Source of the DNA: Bog-950 sp044228435
GTDB taxonomy: Bacteria > Bacteroidota > Bacteroidia > Chitinophagales > LD1
Length of the DNA: 64,000 nucleotides
Assembly: GCA_044228435.1 (NCBI GenBank)
Contig: JBGAUW010000003.1
Coordinates: forward strand, 62,001 to 126,000
Direction: 5' to 3'
Shown here one piece after another: positions 24,713 to 34,012 of the stretch; position 1 is the stretch's first letter, and the number at the start of each line of letters is the position of its first letter. The translations under genes were made by a program, and so were the position numbers. Below the pieces are notes generated by a model. That model was not told the origin of the DNA. It did not search any database and saw only the letters and a program-made list of their open reading frames with translations.

Positions 24713-25669
24713 TCAAAAAGGGCGCGCTATTCCGCTCACTATCAATATCATAAGCGGCACGGGCAACTCGCCTTCCAGCCTCCACTCCTTTTCGGTATGT
24801 ACATTGCTCCAGGGTTTTAATACCCCGCTTTCCACCACATATTGGTTAGCCCAATCGGTATCGTATATCGGTTTCATTACACGGCCATCCCAACTCCATT
24901 CTTCGGCCCTGTTGCTTCGCCATACAGGCTTAAAATTTTCGCCGTCCCATTCGTACTGCAGGTAAATATTATTGCCATACATGGGCTTTATGGTTTTTCC
25001 ATCAAAGGTCCAGGCCAGGTGGGGGTCTACGTTCCAGCGCGGCCTTAGTATTTTGCCATCCCACATCCACTCGTTGGCCGTGGCATTACCCCACATAGGC
25101 CGCATAGTAGCATAGGCAGCCTCATCTACTTTTTCTAAGGGCAATTGCTGCTGCACGGCCATTTGCTTCTCGAGGTCGAAGCGTTTAATGAGCGTGTATG
25201 CAACTATGATTGCAGCTGAGGAGGGTAACGAATCGGCATTGAAATAGGCAATCAGCGAATCGTTATAAGACGAGTAGAACGCCAGCCATTTTTTCATCTT
25301 CTCTACGTGCACCAGTTCGGCCTTCTCTCTAAAATCTTCCGATTCTATTTTACCCGCATAAAACTTGTTTTTAGAAAAACTGTAGGCAGGCTGGCGGCTG
25401 TCTTTTTCGTAAATAAGTTCAAGTTTATCGCTGCCGGTGTTTAGCGAGGTTACCATCAAAAAAATATTCTGCTTTTCGTCGGTAGCGCCGCTAAAAAAAA
25501 TGTTGCCCTTTTGAAAATACAACAACTGCTTGCCATTAGGCGAATAAATTTCGTTGTTGCTGGCATAAAACAGTTTGGTGGTATCGCTTAAAAAAACGAA
25601 GCCATTACCTGCCTTTGAAAAGCCTGCGGTTAAAAGCAATAAACAGAAGAGGAAAAGCTGTTTTGTCAT
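24713..25669 (-). CDS. Secreted protein with six tandem W-x-DG repeats
   Basis: 318 residues with signal peptide MTKQLFLFCLLLLTAGFSKAG. The first half is a beta-rich domain (LYFQKGNIFFSGATD...). From about residue 200 a unit of 18-20 residues repeats about six times: EWMWDGKILRPRW, AWTFDGKTIKPMY, YEWDGENFKPVW, EWSWDGRVMKPIY, a degenerate VVESGVLKPW and EWRLEGELPVP. It ends in a hydrophobic segment (PLMILIVSGIARPF). Each unit looks like a beta hairpin. Start codon overlaps the HAD gene stop by 4 bp. Function unknown. Confidence 0.82.
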   Translation of the reverse strand: MTKQLFLFCLLLLTAGFSKAGNGFVFLSDTTKLFYASNNEIYSPNGKQLLYFQKGNIFFSGATDEKQNIFLMVTSLNTGSDKLELIYEKDSRQPAYSFSKNKFYAGKIESEDFREKAELVHVEKMKKWLAFYSSYNDSLIAYFNADSLPSSAAIIVAYTLIKRFDLEKQMAVQQQLPLEKVDEAAYATMRPMWGNATANEWMWDGKILRPRWNVDPHLAWTFDGKTIKPMYGNNIYLQYEWDGENFKPVWRSNRAEEWSWDGRVMKPIYDTDWANQYVVESGVLKPWSNVHTEKEWRLEGELPVPLMILIVSGIARPF

Positions 25670-26295
25670 ATAATATTTAGTTCGGCCAGCAGTTGCTCCA
25701 GTTTATCGCGCTGGGTTAATTGAAAGGCTTGTATGCCTAATTTTTTTGCAGCCTCTACATTTTCTGCTTTATCGTCCACAAAAAACGTCTCGCCGGGGAT
25801 TAAATTTTCTTTTTGCAGCACAAATTCATAAATCTCTTTATCGGGTTTACGGAAACCCACCTCGTTGCTATAATAGGCATGGTGGAAGAAAACACTAAAG
25901 CTATCTACTGCAAATTGAGCCCGGGCAGCGACATTAATGCTATCTACATGTATCTCGTTAATGTTGCTAAGGGCAAAAGTTTTATAGCGCTGCTTTAAAT
26001 CCTTAAGCAGGGCTATTTTCTTTTCGGGATAATGGATGAGGATAGAGTTCCAGGCAGTAGTAATCTGCTCATCGCTGGTGCCGGGTTTTAAAAACTGCTT
26101 CAACTCATCGCGAAACTGTTGGGCCGTAACCTTGCCGGTTTCAAAAAGGTCGAAAATGTGGCTTTGCTTATTGTAGGATACTATCTCGCTAAAATCTACC
26201 TGCGATAGCTTTTGAAACTCGGCAATTGTAACCAGGTAATCTATATCTACAATTACATCGCCTATATCAAAAATCAAATTTTTAAACTGCTGCAT
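25666..26295 (-). CDS. HAD-family phosphatase (YihX-like)
   Basis: Haloacid dehalogenase-type hydrolase of 209 residues. Motif I is LIFDIGDVIVDID, with the nucleophile Asp followed by Gly where many HADs have a second Asp, as in the YihX branch. Motif II is FALSNIN, the lysine is in GFRKPDKEIYE, and motif IV is FFVDDKAENVEAAKKLG. Substrate could be a sugar phosphate such as glucose 1-phosphate (family knowledge, not shown here). Overlaps the following gene by 4 bp. Confidence 0.9.
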   Translation of the reverse strand: MQQFKNLIFDIGDVIVDIDYLVTIAEFQKLSQVDFSEIVSYNKQSHIFDLFETGKVTAQQFRDELKQFLKPGTSDEQITTAWNSILIHYPEKKIALLKDLKQRYKTFALSNINEIHVDSINVAARAQFAVDSFSVFFHHAYYSNEVGFRKPDKEIYEFVLQKENLIPGETFFVDDKAENVEAAKKLGIQAFQLTQRDKLEQLLAELNII

Positions 26296-26401
26296 ATATT
26301 AAAGTGACTGTAATAATAAGCAAGAAGCTAAAAGGACGGGTGATTTTTAAATTAATTGGCGGAGCTTAACTATTAAGCCATATTTTACAAAAACGTATTG
26401 C

Positions 26402-28078
26402 CTACTGCTGCACTACAACTTTTTGTATTGCCCCACCGCTATGCAGAAAATAGATACCATCTTTTTCAAGTTTAACCCTGGTTAAGGGCCCTTGCACAGG
26501 TATTGTAGCCACCTGGTTGCCAAGTAAATTTGTAATAACAACATCTCCCGGCCCATTTGATGGAACAAAAAATGTTCCGGTTGAAGGGTTAGGGTAAACC
26601 GGTTGATTAACACCAGCTAATATTGGCGAAACGGCGGTTTCAACTACCGGCAAGCGGTTCACCGTTTTTATTACAGTTAAAGTATCGGGGGTGCCGAGGT
26701 GGTCAATCTTAAAACCGTTAAAAAAATCGTACAACCTCGGATTATAAGAGGCTTTTAAATGTGTTACGTTATTACGAGGCGCAATATACTCATCGCACAT
26801 ATAATGAACATCGCTGTTCTGCACTACGGGCTCTTCACTATCCCATAGCGATATAGTATAGCCAGATTTTAAATAATTTCCGGGCACTGAAAGATTACTT
26901 CCATCTATACCCAAAATAAAACCCGGAAAATGAAGCTCTCTATCTGTAACCGATTGGGTGCCAGAGGGTATTGTAATATCTACTGTTGGCGTTTCATTTG
27001 CCGCGGTCATTAAAAAGCGCTGCGATGTTTTAATATACATGCCGCCCATTGAGTATAATTGTTGGATATGTGCGCTATCTATTTCAAAATAGTTAGCTGC
27101 CAATAAGTCTATTGAATCTTTATACTCAGTACGGCCGGCGGCAACAGAATCTTTATATTCCAAAAAACTACTATAAATTAAAGCACCATGTGTAGTTGTA
27201 ACATCTAAATAATAAGGAACCACGTATGAAAAATCTAATTTACACGAGGGGCACAGTGTAATCCATCCTCCTAATTCCTGTGTTTTGGGGCTAACCGAAA
27301 AGGCCTCATACCGCGGGGTTAAAGTCTGCCACATCTGTTTATAGCCTAAGTGTTTCTTTATGTTAAGGGGAATAGACTCTCCCCAGTAGGTTTTACTGTG
27401 CCATAAGGGTGCGGAATCGATTAGAGCAGGGTTTTGCGATATATCTTTAGCGCTTGCAAACCCATTTGGAGAGGCTCCATATGGAATTGTTAGAAAAACC
27501 TCATTAACGTCCATATCGTATAATTTATACGCGCCTTTTATCATTACCTGAACCAGCGAATGAAGGGAGTCAAATTCAACAAACTGAATATCGTTGGCTA
27601 CAAACAGGCCCGACTTTACAAGTAAAGAGGAGAACAACACGCACTGATCGCCGCACCACCTCGAGGCCTGAGCATGGAAAGCGCCCATTGCGGAATATTT
27701 TTTTCCATAAACCGCATCAAAACTGTCTGAATTCCAGGGATCGAAAATACGTTGCTGATGCACCACCATTTCACTTTTAATAATAATTGCCAGTGAGTCG
27801 GCTATGGCTTCCTTTTGTTCTTCTAAGTCAACATGCTGTAAGCTAATGGAATGTAAATATTCCATTAGTGCAGAATCGTTATAAGTAATTCCCTCCCGGC
27901 CTGTATGTGGGTCCGGAACAAAAAATGTAGCCGGGGTTACTCCCTGGTTTACTATGGAAACACCAATGGTGTCGCCATAATTAGGAACCGCTGAAAAAGG
28001 AAAACCTCCTATAATTTGCTGCGCACATACTGCATATTGCAGTATGGCAAAAACTCCACTTAAAACAAACCTTCTCAT
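26402..28078 (-). CDS. T9SS-exported protein with transglutaminase-like domain (inferred)
   Basis: Start at MRRFVLSGVFAILQYAVCAQ (28078). A transglutaminase-type Cys-His-Asp arrangement is visible: SRWCGDQCVLFSSLLVKSGL (Cys146 best fits), FDSLHSLVQVMI (His173) and YKLYDMDVN (Asp188 or 190), with family-like spacing. Beta-rich domains follow. The C terminus YPNPSTGTFFVPSNGPGDVVI...LEKDGIYFLHSGGAIQKVVV is a type A sorting domain, so the product should cross the outer membrane. Protease or cross-linking activity is possible but unproven. GWITLCPSCKLDFSY adds a CxxC. Confidence 0.75.
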   Translation of the reverse strand: MRRFVLSGVFAILQYAVCAQQIIGGFPFSAVPNYGDTIGVSIVNQGVTPATFFVPDPHTGREGITYNDSALMEYLHSISLQHVDLEEQKEAIADSLAIIIKSEMVVHQQRIFDPWNSDSFDAVYGKKYSAMGAFHAQASRWCGDQCVLFSSLLVKSGLFVANDIQFVEFDSLHSLVQVMIKGAYKLYDMDVNEVFLTIPYGASPNGFASAKDISQNPALIDSAPLWHSKTYWGESIPLNIKKHLGYKQMWQTLTPRYEAFSVSPKTQELGGWITLCPSCKLDFSYVVPYYLDVTTTHGALIYSSFLEYKDSVAAGRTEYKDSIDLLAANYFEIDSAHIQQLYSMGGMYIKTSQRFLMTAANETPTVDITIPSGTQSVTDRELHFPGFILGIDGSNLSVPGNYLKSGYTISLWDSEEPVVQNSDVHYMCDEYIAPRNNVTHLKASYNPRLYDFFNGFKIDHLGTPDTLTVIKTVNRLPVVETAVSPILAGVNQPVYPNPSTGTFFVPSNGPGDVVITNLLGNQVATIPVQGPLTRVKLEKDGIYFLHSGGAIQKVVVQQ

Positions 28079-28127
28079 ATTACCGCAAACGCGCACATTA
28101 TTAAACCTCCATCTTAAAATACTATCC

Positions 28128-28161
28128 AAAAAAAACGGTTAAAGATTTCTCTTTAACCGTT
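28128..28161 (-). terminator. Intrinsic terminator of tRNA-Met
   Basis: The 11-bp perfect stem AACGGTTAAAG / CTTTAACCGTT has a 6-nt loop. On the minus strand it runs into eight T. It lies 8 bp after the tRNA. Confidence 0.85.
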
Positions 28162-28168
28162 CAATTTG

Positions 28169-28242
28169 TGGTCCCGCCTGGGCTTGAACCAGGGACCCCC
28201 TGATTATGAGTCAGGTGCTCTAACCAGCTGAGCTACAAGACC
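28169..28242 (-). tRNA. tRNA-Met(CAT), elongator type
   Basis: Minus-strand cloverleaf: acceptor GGTCTTG with CGGGACC (two G-T pairs), D arm GCTCAGCTGGTTAGAGC, anticodon stem-loop CTGACTCATAATCAG, T arm CCTGGTTCAAGCCCAGG. The CAT anticodon could also be tRNA-Ile2 with lysidine, but the body resembles Bacteroidota elongator tRNA-Met. Confidence 0.93.
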
Positions 28243-28408
28243 TGCAATTTATTGTTGCGGGGGCGAAAATAATTATTTAGTCGTATTTTGAAAATGGAAT
28301 TTTTAGAGCAGGTAAAAACCTCAATCCTTTTAGGTTGGGGCGCTGTTTGGCTAAGTTAGCCTTTGAAGTGCCGATAAAAAGGGTGGCGAGTGTTTTTTAA
28401 AAGAAAAT

Positions 28409-28416
28409 TACATTTG
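28409..28416 (+). promoter_or_regulatory. Candidate -7 box upstream of the PKD lipoprotein
   Basis: TACATTTG matches TAnnTTTG and ends 19 bp before the ATG at 28436. A good -33 TTTG is not seen. Confidence 0.5.
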
Positions 28417-28435
28417 TTTTCTTAACCAACGCAAC

Positions 28436-29155
28436 ATGCAACACACTAACACACCGTTTTTTAACACCCTGGTTATAGCGCTGCTGGCTATTATGCTTTT
28501 AAACGGTTGCAAGAAAGAGAATAGTGCCACCTGCACCGATGGCACAAAAAACGGAACAGAAACAGGAGTAGATTGTGGTGGAAGCTGCAACGCCTGTGCT
28601 GTGGTAGCACCGGTAGCTTGTTTTAATGCCAACAGAACAACCGCCTCTATAGCCGAGGAGTTTATTTTTACCAATTGCTCCACCGGCGCAACATCGTACG
28701 CATGGAGCTTTGGCGACGGACAAACCTCTACCCTCGTATCTCCTTCGCACCGGTATTTACAATCGGGTACTTATGTAGTAAGCTTAAGCGCTATTAACGC
28801 CGATACTACCACCATTAAAACAATGGCCATATACATTTCGGTTAACAGCGCAACCTACGCGGGCAACTACCACGTAACCTCATCGTGCACACAAAAAGGC
28901 AATACCACCTACGATGCAACCATAGCCCCCTCGGGTGGAAGTACTATTTCGCTAAGTAACTTCTACGATTCGGGAGAAACCATACAAACTCCGGTATCGG
29001 GCTACGACTTCACTATAACCAATAAGGCAATTTATGGCTGGGTTATTAATGGCTCCGGCACCCTTTCGTCCGATTATAATACCGTTAACATGACCTACAC
29101 TGTAGTTGGTGGCCCTACTAACGATAACTGCACTGTGGTGTATACCAGGTTTTAA
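28436..29155 (+). CDS. PKD-domain lipoprotein
   Basis: 239 residues with lipobox MLLNGC-KKE. The Cys-rich TCTDGTKNGTETGVDC and GGSCNAC segment right after the anchor is a motif common in Bacteroidota secreted proteins. A PKD domain follows (SYAWSFGDGQTSTLVSPSHR...GTYVVSL; about 75-140), then a beta-sandwich of unknown type (AGNYHVTSSCTQKG ...). Probably a surface-exposed binding protein. It stands alone between tRNA-Met and a bidirectional terminator. Confidence 0.85.
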   Translation: MQHTNTPFFNTLVIALLAIMLLNGCKKENSATCTDGTKNGTETGVDCGGSCNACAVVAPVACFNANRTTASIAEEFIFTNCSTGATSYAWSFGDGQTSTLVSPSHRYLQSGTYVVSLSAINADTTTIKTMAIYISVNSATYAGNYHVTSSCTQKGNTTYDATIAPSGGSTISLSNFYDSGETIQTPVSGYDFTITNKAIYGWVINGSGTLSSDYNTVNMTYTVVGGPTNDNCTVVYTRF

Positions 29156-29183
29156 CAAATAAGCACCGGGTTAAGTCTTTTTC

Positions 29184-29219
29184 AAACACAAAAGCCTCTT
29201 TAGAGAGGCTTTTGTGTTT
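29184..29219. terminator. Bidirectional intrinsic terminator
   Basis: A perfect 16-bp stem (arms 29184-29199 and 29204-29219; AAGCCTCT / AGAGGCTT core) with a TTAG loop. A/T runs on both flanks serve both the plus-strand lipoprotein gene and the minus-strand gene at 29241. Confidence 0.9.
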
Positions 29220-29240
29220 ATAGTAAAATAATACTTACTG

Positions 29241-30395
29241 CTATTGCTTTACAATTCTGAGCGTAGTGTTTTTTGCATTTACAATATAGATGCCTTTAGC
29301 ATAACCCTCTACATTAATAGTTTTAGAGTTTAAGCCATTTTTTAGGTATTCAATTGGCATTACCTGGCCCATTGCATTTACAATTGAAAGCTCGCTCCAA
29401 TCAATTTGCTCTGCAGTGCTTATTGTAAGGTAATTAGTTGCCGGCACCGGGAAGCATTTTAAGCTGGTAATGCCATAGGAGATAATACCGGTTACACCAC
29501 CATAAAAATATTGAACCTGCGAATAAGGGTTGAACCCCTGCGAAGGCAAACTACCCTTGCCACGGAAGGTATTATTTAATGTTTGGCAGCCATCATTATT
29601 GTATTCGTAAACAAACTTGTAAGGGGTGTCCCAGTAATCGAGCGCCTGGCTGTATTCTTCCCTAAGGGTTTCGGCCAATTTGCCGGCAGTATTGTAGGTA
29701 TTAGTAAAGCGTGTACTAAAATAATAGCTGCCGTTGCTATATGCTCTGTTAAGGGTGGTAGTCTCTAACAAACCTGCAGTGTTATAGGTATATTCCTCTT
29801 TCCATTGGTTTTTCCAGGCAGGAGTAACATCATCCCAAAGCTTTAAATCGCGGAGGGTAAGTGTATCCAGGTTGTAGGTATAATCTATTTTGTAATTATT
29901 CTTCCAGGCACTGCTCTCCCAGTTTTGGCGTAGCTCTTGCAGCGTATCGTTAGCGCTGTTAAAGGCCACATCCACCTTATAATCGTTTATCCAAACGTTG
30001 GTAGTAGTGTTCCTAATTTGGTGCAGTTGCTGCGATACGCTGCCCGTGCCGTTATACTGCAGGGCGGTGCGGTATTGGGCAACCCAGGTTTGCGTAGCAG
30101 CATCCCAAAACTTTTCAATCTGCTCTGTTAGTTTGCCAATACCATTAAAGGTTTTGTCGTTTATGCGCCAGTATTCCCAATCGTTTATTGAATCGTTCCA
30201 CCGAAATAACTGCTCCTTAATATTATTGCCGGCACCATCGTAATAGTAAAAACTTTTTGTGGACGGTTCCTTTACAATCGAACCTAATACATAACTATAA
30301 TTAATCGCAGAATCGGGCTTGCAGCTTTGGCTTTGGCTATTAAAAACTGTAAGCAATAGTATAAGCGCAGTTAGAATTGTCAATTTCGTTTTCAT
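29241..30395 (-). CDS. T9SS-exported YD/W-repeat protein
   Basis: 384 residues with signal peptide MKTKLTILTALILLLTVFNSQSQ. The body has imperfect repeats of about 35 residues, each containing W..x..Y..xYTYN-like strands (ALQYNGTGS, IDYTYNLDTL, EEYTYNTAGLL, FVYEYNNDG), similar to RHS/YD-type beta repeats in Bacteroidota. The C terminus (CFPVPATNYLTIST...LSIVNAMGQVM...YAKGIYIVNAKNTTLRIVKQ) is a type A sorting domain. Likely a surface adhesin-like protein; no enzyme motif seen. Confidence 0.82.
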   Translation of the reverse strand: MKTKLTILTALILLLTVFNSQSQSCKPDSAINYSYVLGSIVKEPSTKSFYYYDGAGNNIKEQLFRWNDSINDWEYWRINDKTFNGIGKLTEQIEKFWDAATQTWVAQYRTALQYNGTGSVSQQLHQIRNTTTNVWINDYKVDVAFNSANDTLQELRQNWESSAWKNNYKIDYTYNLDTLTLRDLKLWDDVTPAWKNQWKEEYTYNTAGLLETTTLNRAYSNGSYYFSTRFTNTYNTAGKLAETLREEYSQALDYWDTPYKFVYEYNNDGCQTLNNTFRGKGSLPSQGFNPYSQVQYFYGGVTGIISYGITSLKCFPVPATNYLTISTAEQIDWSELSIVNAMGQVMPIEYLKNGLNSKTINVEGYAKGIYIVNAKNTTLRIVKQ

Positions 30396-30425
30396 AATTT
30401 CAAGTTTAAGTGTGTTTAAAGGATT

Positions 30426-32066
30426 TTAATATTTCAGCACTCTTTGGTTCGTTCTAAAGCCGGCTGTCTGATAACTTATGTGGTATAAACCCGCTGTAAG
30501 TGAGGCGAGCGAAATTTGCTTAGTTGTATCTGCCTGGTTTACACTAAACGAATAGATAAGCTTTCCGCTGTTATCTGCTACTGTAATTACACCATCGCTG
30601 CCAGTTGTAAAGTTTACCTGTATAACATCGTTAGTTGGGTTAGGATAAACCCGCAATGCATTATCTCTATTGTAATCAGCATCATTAATACCTACTGTAT
30701 TGCTTTTAAGCCTCCAAAGTTGTGAGCCATTAGCATTGTAGGCTGCCGAAAAGTACAAAGCATTTTGGCAAATGCCACCGGCAGTAAACAAAGTGCCGGT
30801 GCCTAAGGGGTCTGCTGCCGTAGCATTAGCCGGGGCAATTACCTGTGTACCCACTGCAGTGCCGTCTGATTTATATAACTGGTAACCGGTTGTATTATCT
30901 TTTGCGCTAAAAAACAGTTGCGATTCGAACACCGTAAACTGCTGCGGGTCGCCGGCGCTAGTGCCTGTTATAATATCTTTAAAAAGGTAGGTGCCATTTG
31001 TAGTGCCATCGCTAATCCAAAGTTCGCGGCCATTGGTAGCAGATAATGCACTTAAAAACAACTGACCATTAAAAACTGTAAGGTAGGCAGGGTAGGCATC
31101 GGCTGCGCCGGTATTTATATCCTTTAACTGCGTAGTTCCGTTGCCGGTGCCATCGGTTACCCATAATTCGTTTCCATTACTGCCATTATCGGCAGTAAAA
31201 AACAATTGCCCGTTATAAACGCAAAAATTATCAGGTGTAGAGCTACCGGTACCACTATTAATATCTTTTACTAATTGTGTATTGGCAGTAGTGCCATCGG
31301 TTCGCCACAATTCTATGCCGGTGTTGCCACTATCGGCCGAAAAGTATAAGTAGCCATTTAAAATACTTGCCTTACCAGGCTGCGGGTTAGCGCTGGCATT
31401 ACCTGTATTAATATCTTTAAGCAAAGTAGTGTTAGTGCCATCGGTTACCCAAAGTTCGCTGCCGTGGGTACCATCATCGGCCCTAAAAAATAGTTTGCCG
31501 TTAAAAACAGAAAATGAATTTGGGTTTGAACCGGCCGTGCCGGGATTAATATCTAAAAGCAGTTGGGTGCCGGCACCGGTACCATCGGTTTTCCATACTT
31601 CATAGCCGTGTATAGAGTCGCCGGCATTAAAATATAGAGCGCCATTATACACGGTCAAAAAATATGGATACGATTGGGTAGCACCGGTGTAAATATCTTT
31701 TACCAACTGCGTGCCGGAGACGGTTCCGTCGGTTACCCATAGTTCTGCACCATGCACTCCATCATTCGCATTAAAATAAAGTTTACCGTTTAATTCGGCG
31801 AAGCCAGCTACTGCCGATGCTGCCGCACCCGGGTTTATATCTACCAGCAAGTGTGCGCTGCCGGGGGTGCCATCGGTTACCCAAAGTTCTTTGCCATGGG
31901 CAGCATCAGTAGCAAAAAAACAAACCAGTCCATTCACTTCCTTCATGGCTGTAGGAACAGAGGAGCCGGTGGTGTTACAAACAAATTCGGTAAAGGTTAA
32001 CTGGGCAGAAACAGTAAAGGCCGTAAGCATTAATACGGCGGCGTTAGTTAGTTTTTTAACGGACAT
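30426..32066 (-). CDS. T9SS-exported ELWVTDGT-repeat protein
   Basis: 546 residues. After the signal peptide (to about residue 21) come eight tandem units of 45-50 residues (about residues 59-455), each opening with E-L-W-V-T-D-G-T or a variant and continuing G-T-x-L-x-K-D-I-x-x-G and LYF-x-A-x-D-x-x-x-G. This is the WD40-unrelated beta-propeller-like family known in marine and freshwater Bacteroidota. The sorting domain VYPNPTNDVIQVNF...GLYHISYQTAGFRTNQRVLKY ends the protein. It lies 30 bp upstream of the YD-repeat gene, same strand. Confidence 0.87.
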   Translation of the reverse strand: MSVKKLTNAAVLMLTAFTVSAQLTFTEFVCNTTGSSVPTAMKEVNGLVCFFATDAAHGKELWVTDGTPGSAHLLVDINPGAAASAVAGFAELNGKLYFNANDGVHGAELWVTDGTVSGTQLVKDIYTGATQSYPYFLTVYNGALYFNAGDSIHGYEVWKTDGTGAGTQLLLDINPGTAGSNPNSFSVFNGKLFFRADDGTHGSELWVTDGTNTTLLKDINTGNASANPQPGKASILNGYLYFSADSGNTGIELWRTDGTTANTQLVKDINSGTGSSTPDNFCVYNGQLFFTADNGSNGNELWVTDGTGNGTTQLKDINTGAADAYPAYLTVFNGQLFLSALSATNGRELWISDGTTNGTYLFKDIITGTSAGDPQQFTVFESQLFFSAKDNTTGYQLYKSDGTAVGTQVIAPANATAADPLGTGTLFTAGGICQNALYFSAAYNANGSQLWRLKSNTVGINDADYNRDNALRVYPNPTNDVIQVNFTTGSDGVITVADNSGKLIYSFSVNQADTTKQISLASLTAGLYHISYQTAGFRTNQRVLKY

Positions 32067-32199
32067 GGCTTTTAAGGTTTTATACCTTACAAAGGTCAGC
32101 CATTATGGTGGTTATTAAACAAGAGGTAAATTAGCTTTGTGAGAGCCCTTTCAGCACAAATCAATGTAATGCACTGAAATAGAGCAAATTAAACACAAC

Positions 32200-33654
32200 C
32201 TATAAAGCCGTTTTAGCCTGCATCTGCACAATCTCTCCTTTTACCCAACTATAAACCGATACCAACTTCATTTCGGGCAAGCTGGTAGTTTCAATACGTT
32301 CTACTTCTTTTATCAGGGCTGCTACATCTTTATTATCCCATCGTTTAAGGCCTTTGTTTTTAATAGCCGCGCTATAAAACTTTTTGTATAACCCGGCTAT
32401 TGGCTTAAAGGTGTGCAGCCGGTTATTTGCATCTTTAGTCTGTTGCAAATTAGCAACTAGCTGTGCCGCCAAATCGTACTCGCCTACCAGGTAGAAATAC
32501 GCCGATTTAATCAGCTTTAGCATATAGTTTTGCGGAAAGGGCGCCTCATCCAGGTTAAACGATATGTAGGCCGAAAGGCTCTTTACATCGCGCAAATTAA
32601 GGTAGCATAGCAACCGGTTTTGCAGTAGCATATTTTTGTAAAGAGCATTGGCAGCTATTAGCTCCTCGTCTAAAATTTGCAAGGCTTGCGTGTAGCGCTG
32701 GCATTTAACCAGGTTGGTAACATAGTTTACATAAAACACCGTTTTATACTCTATAAATTTACGTTCTACACTATCCTTTATATCCGTAAATACCTCATGC
32801 GCTTTATCAAAATAACCGCTGGTAGAAAGCTGGCGCGCAATGGCTATTTGAAGCACTACCCGCCTTTGCTCAAATACAGCACTCCGCCGGGCTATAGGTG
32901 CAATTAACTGCAGGGCCTTATCAAAGTGCTCCATTTTTTCTTCAAAGCTGCCGGTAAACGATTCGGCATAATGGTAGTAATGCCGTGTAATATTTGTATC
33001 GGGCAATTGCCTGCTATATGCTTGTTTAAAGGGTTTTACCAAATCTGCATTTTGATACTCGGCCGTTACCACATTGTATTGCGCAATAAGCACATTTGCC
33101 TTAGCCATATTTTGCCATACAAATTCTGCCAGGGTGGTTTCCCAATTTTTTACCAGGCCCCCAAAACTGCCCATTAGCTTCTTTATATCCGGCTCGGTGC
33201 TAAGGCGGCTTTGCAATTGCAAAAATTCAGCATCTAAAATAAATTGAAAATCACCCGAAAACTCTTTGGCCTCCAACAAATGTTCGCTTTTTTCGGCTAT
33301 CCCCTCTTTAAACTTTAGCCTTTCAAAACCCTGTATTAATAGCCAATCGCTGTAGTTTTCATCGCCCTTTAACCTGATTTGGTGTTCGGTTTCTATTATA
33401 AACTTTTCAAGCTCTGCTTTTAATACCCTTATCTCGTTCCGCCACAAATCATCCGTTTTTGCCGAGTAGGTTTTACCGGTTAGCTTTTTAAAAAGCAGCT
33501 CTCTTTTTAGCTGCTCCTCGTTTTTGGCAGTAGTAATAAGCCCATAAAATTTAGCCGCCTTTTTGCGGGCATTGGCCTTCCAGAATTTTTCTATCTGGGT
33601 GCTATAATGCAGCTCTACTTTACGTGCCAGCAATAAAACAGGGTGATTAACCAT
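32200..33654 (-). CDS. Alpha-helical repeat protein of unknown function
   Basis: 484 residues, no signal peptide and no membrane helix, so cytoplasmic. Nearly all helical with TPR-like pairs (FEEKMEHFDKALQLIAP, YFDKAHEVFTDI, RYTQALQILDEELIAA, EYDLAAQLVANLQQ). The N-terminal part begins HPVLLLARKVELHYSTQIEKF. I do not recognise the family; similar proteins of about 480 residues occur in Bacteroidota. A scaffold role is only a guess. Confidence 0.75.
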   Translation of the reverse strand: MVNHPVLLLARKVELHYSTQIEKFWKANARKKAAKFYGLITTAKNEEQLKRELLFKKLTGKTYSAKTDDLWRNEIRVLKAELEKFIIETEHQIRLKGDENYSDWLLIQGFERLKFKEGIAEKSEHLLEAKEFSGDFQFILDAEFLQLQSRLSTEPDIKKLMGSFGGLVKNWETTLAEFVWQNMAKANVLIAQYNVVTAEYQNADLVKPFKQAYSRQLPDTNITRHYYHYAESFTGSFEEKMEHFDKALQLIAPIARRSAVFEQRRVVLQIAIARQLSTSGYFDKAHEVFTDIKDSVERKFIEYKTVFYVNYVTNLVKCQRYTQALQILDEELIAANALYKNMLLQNRLLCYLNLRDVKSLSAYISFNLDEAPFPQNYMLKLIKSAYFYLVGEYDLAAQLVANLQQTKDANNRLHTFKPIAGLYKKFYSAAIKNKGLKRWDNKDVAALIKEVERIETTSLPEMKLVSVYSWVKGEIVQMQAKTAL

Positions 33655-34012
33655 ATATACTTAAACGCATTTACTGCGTAATATACAGTTCTGCCTTTTA
33701 TTGACAGCTATAAGTTAACAGCTTGCAACAAAAGCACGCAGATGTAGCTCACTTTTTTATTTTCGCCGCCACTAAATGCAATTGGCTTCGTAGTGCAATA
33801 CCATTTATTTTTTTAATGCGGCATTTTTACCAAAAAATAAGATAAAAAAGGTTTCATTTCTCATCCGCAATGTTAATGCCTTTTTTTTCATGAATAACTT
33901 CATTGATCTTTGTAAACGCGATTCGTAATAAACATCTTCCGGTATTGCCTTATTTAACTTACCTGATATAACAAACCGGAGAACGGCTTACCTAAAAAGA
34001 AAAAAAGTGAAA
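33655..34012. other. Intergenic region between divergent genes
   Basis: 358 bp with strong A/T runs and no credible frame. A GATCTTTG near 33911 is a weak -7-like box for the plus-strand gene. No hairpin of terminator quality or tRNA could be built. Confidence 0.4.

Noticed and set aside
33725..33800. tRNA-like words (GATGTAGCTCAC, GGCTTCGTAGT)
   Set aside because: No cloverleaf can be built from them; the acceptor and T arms are missing.
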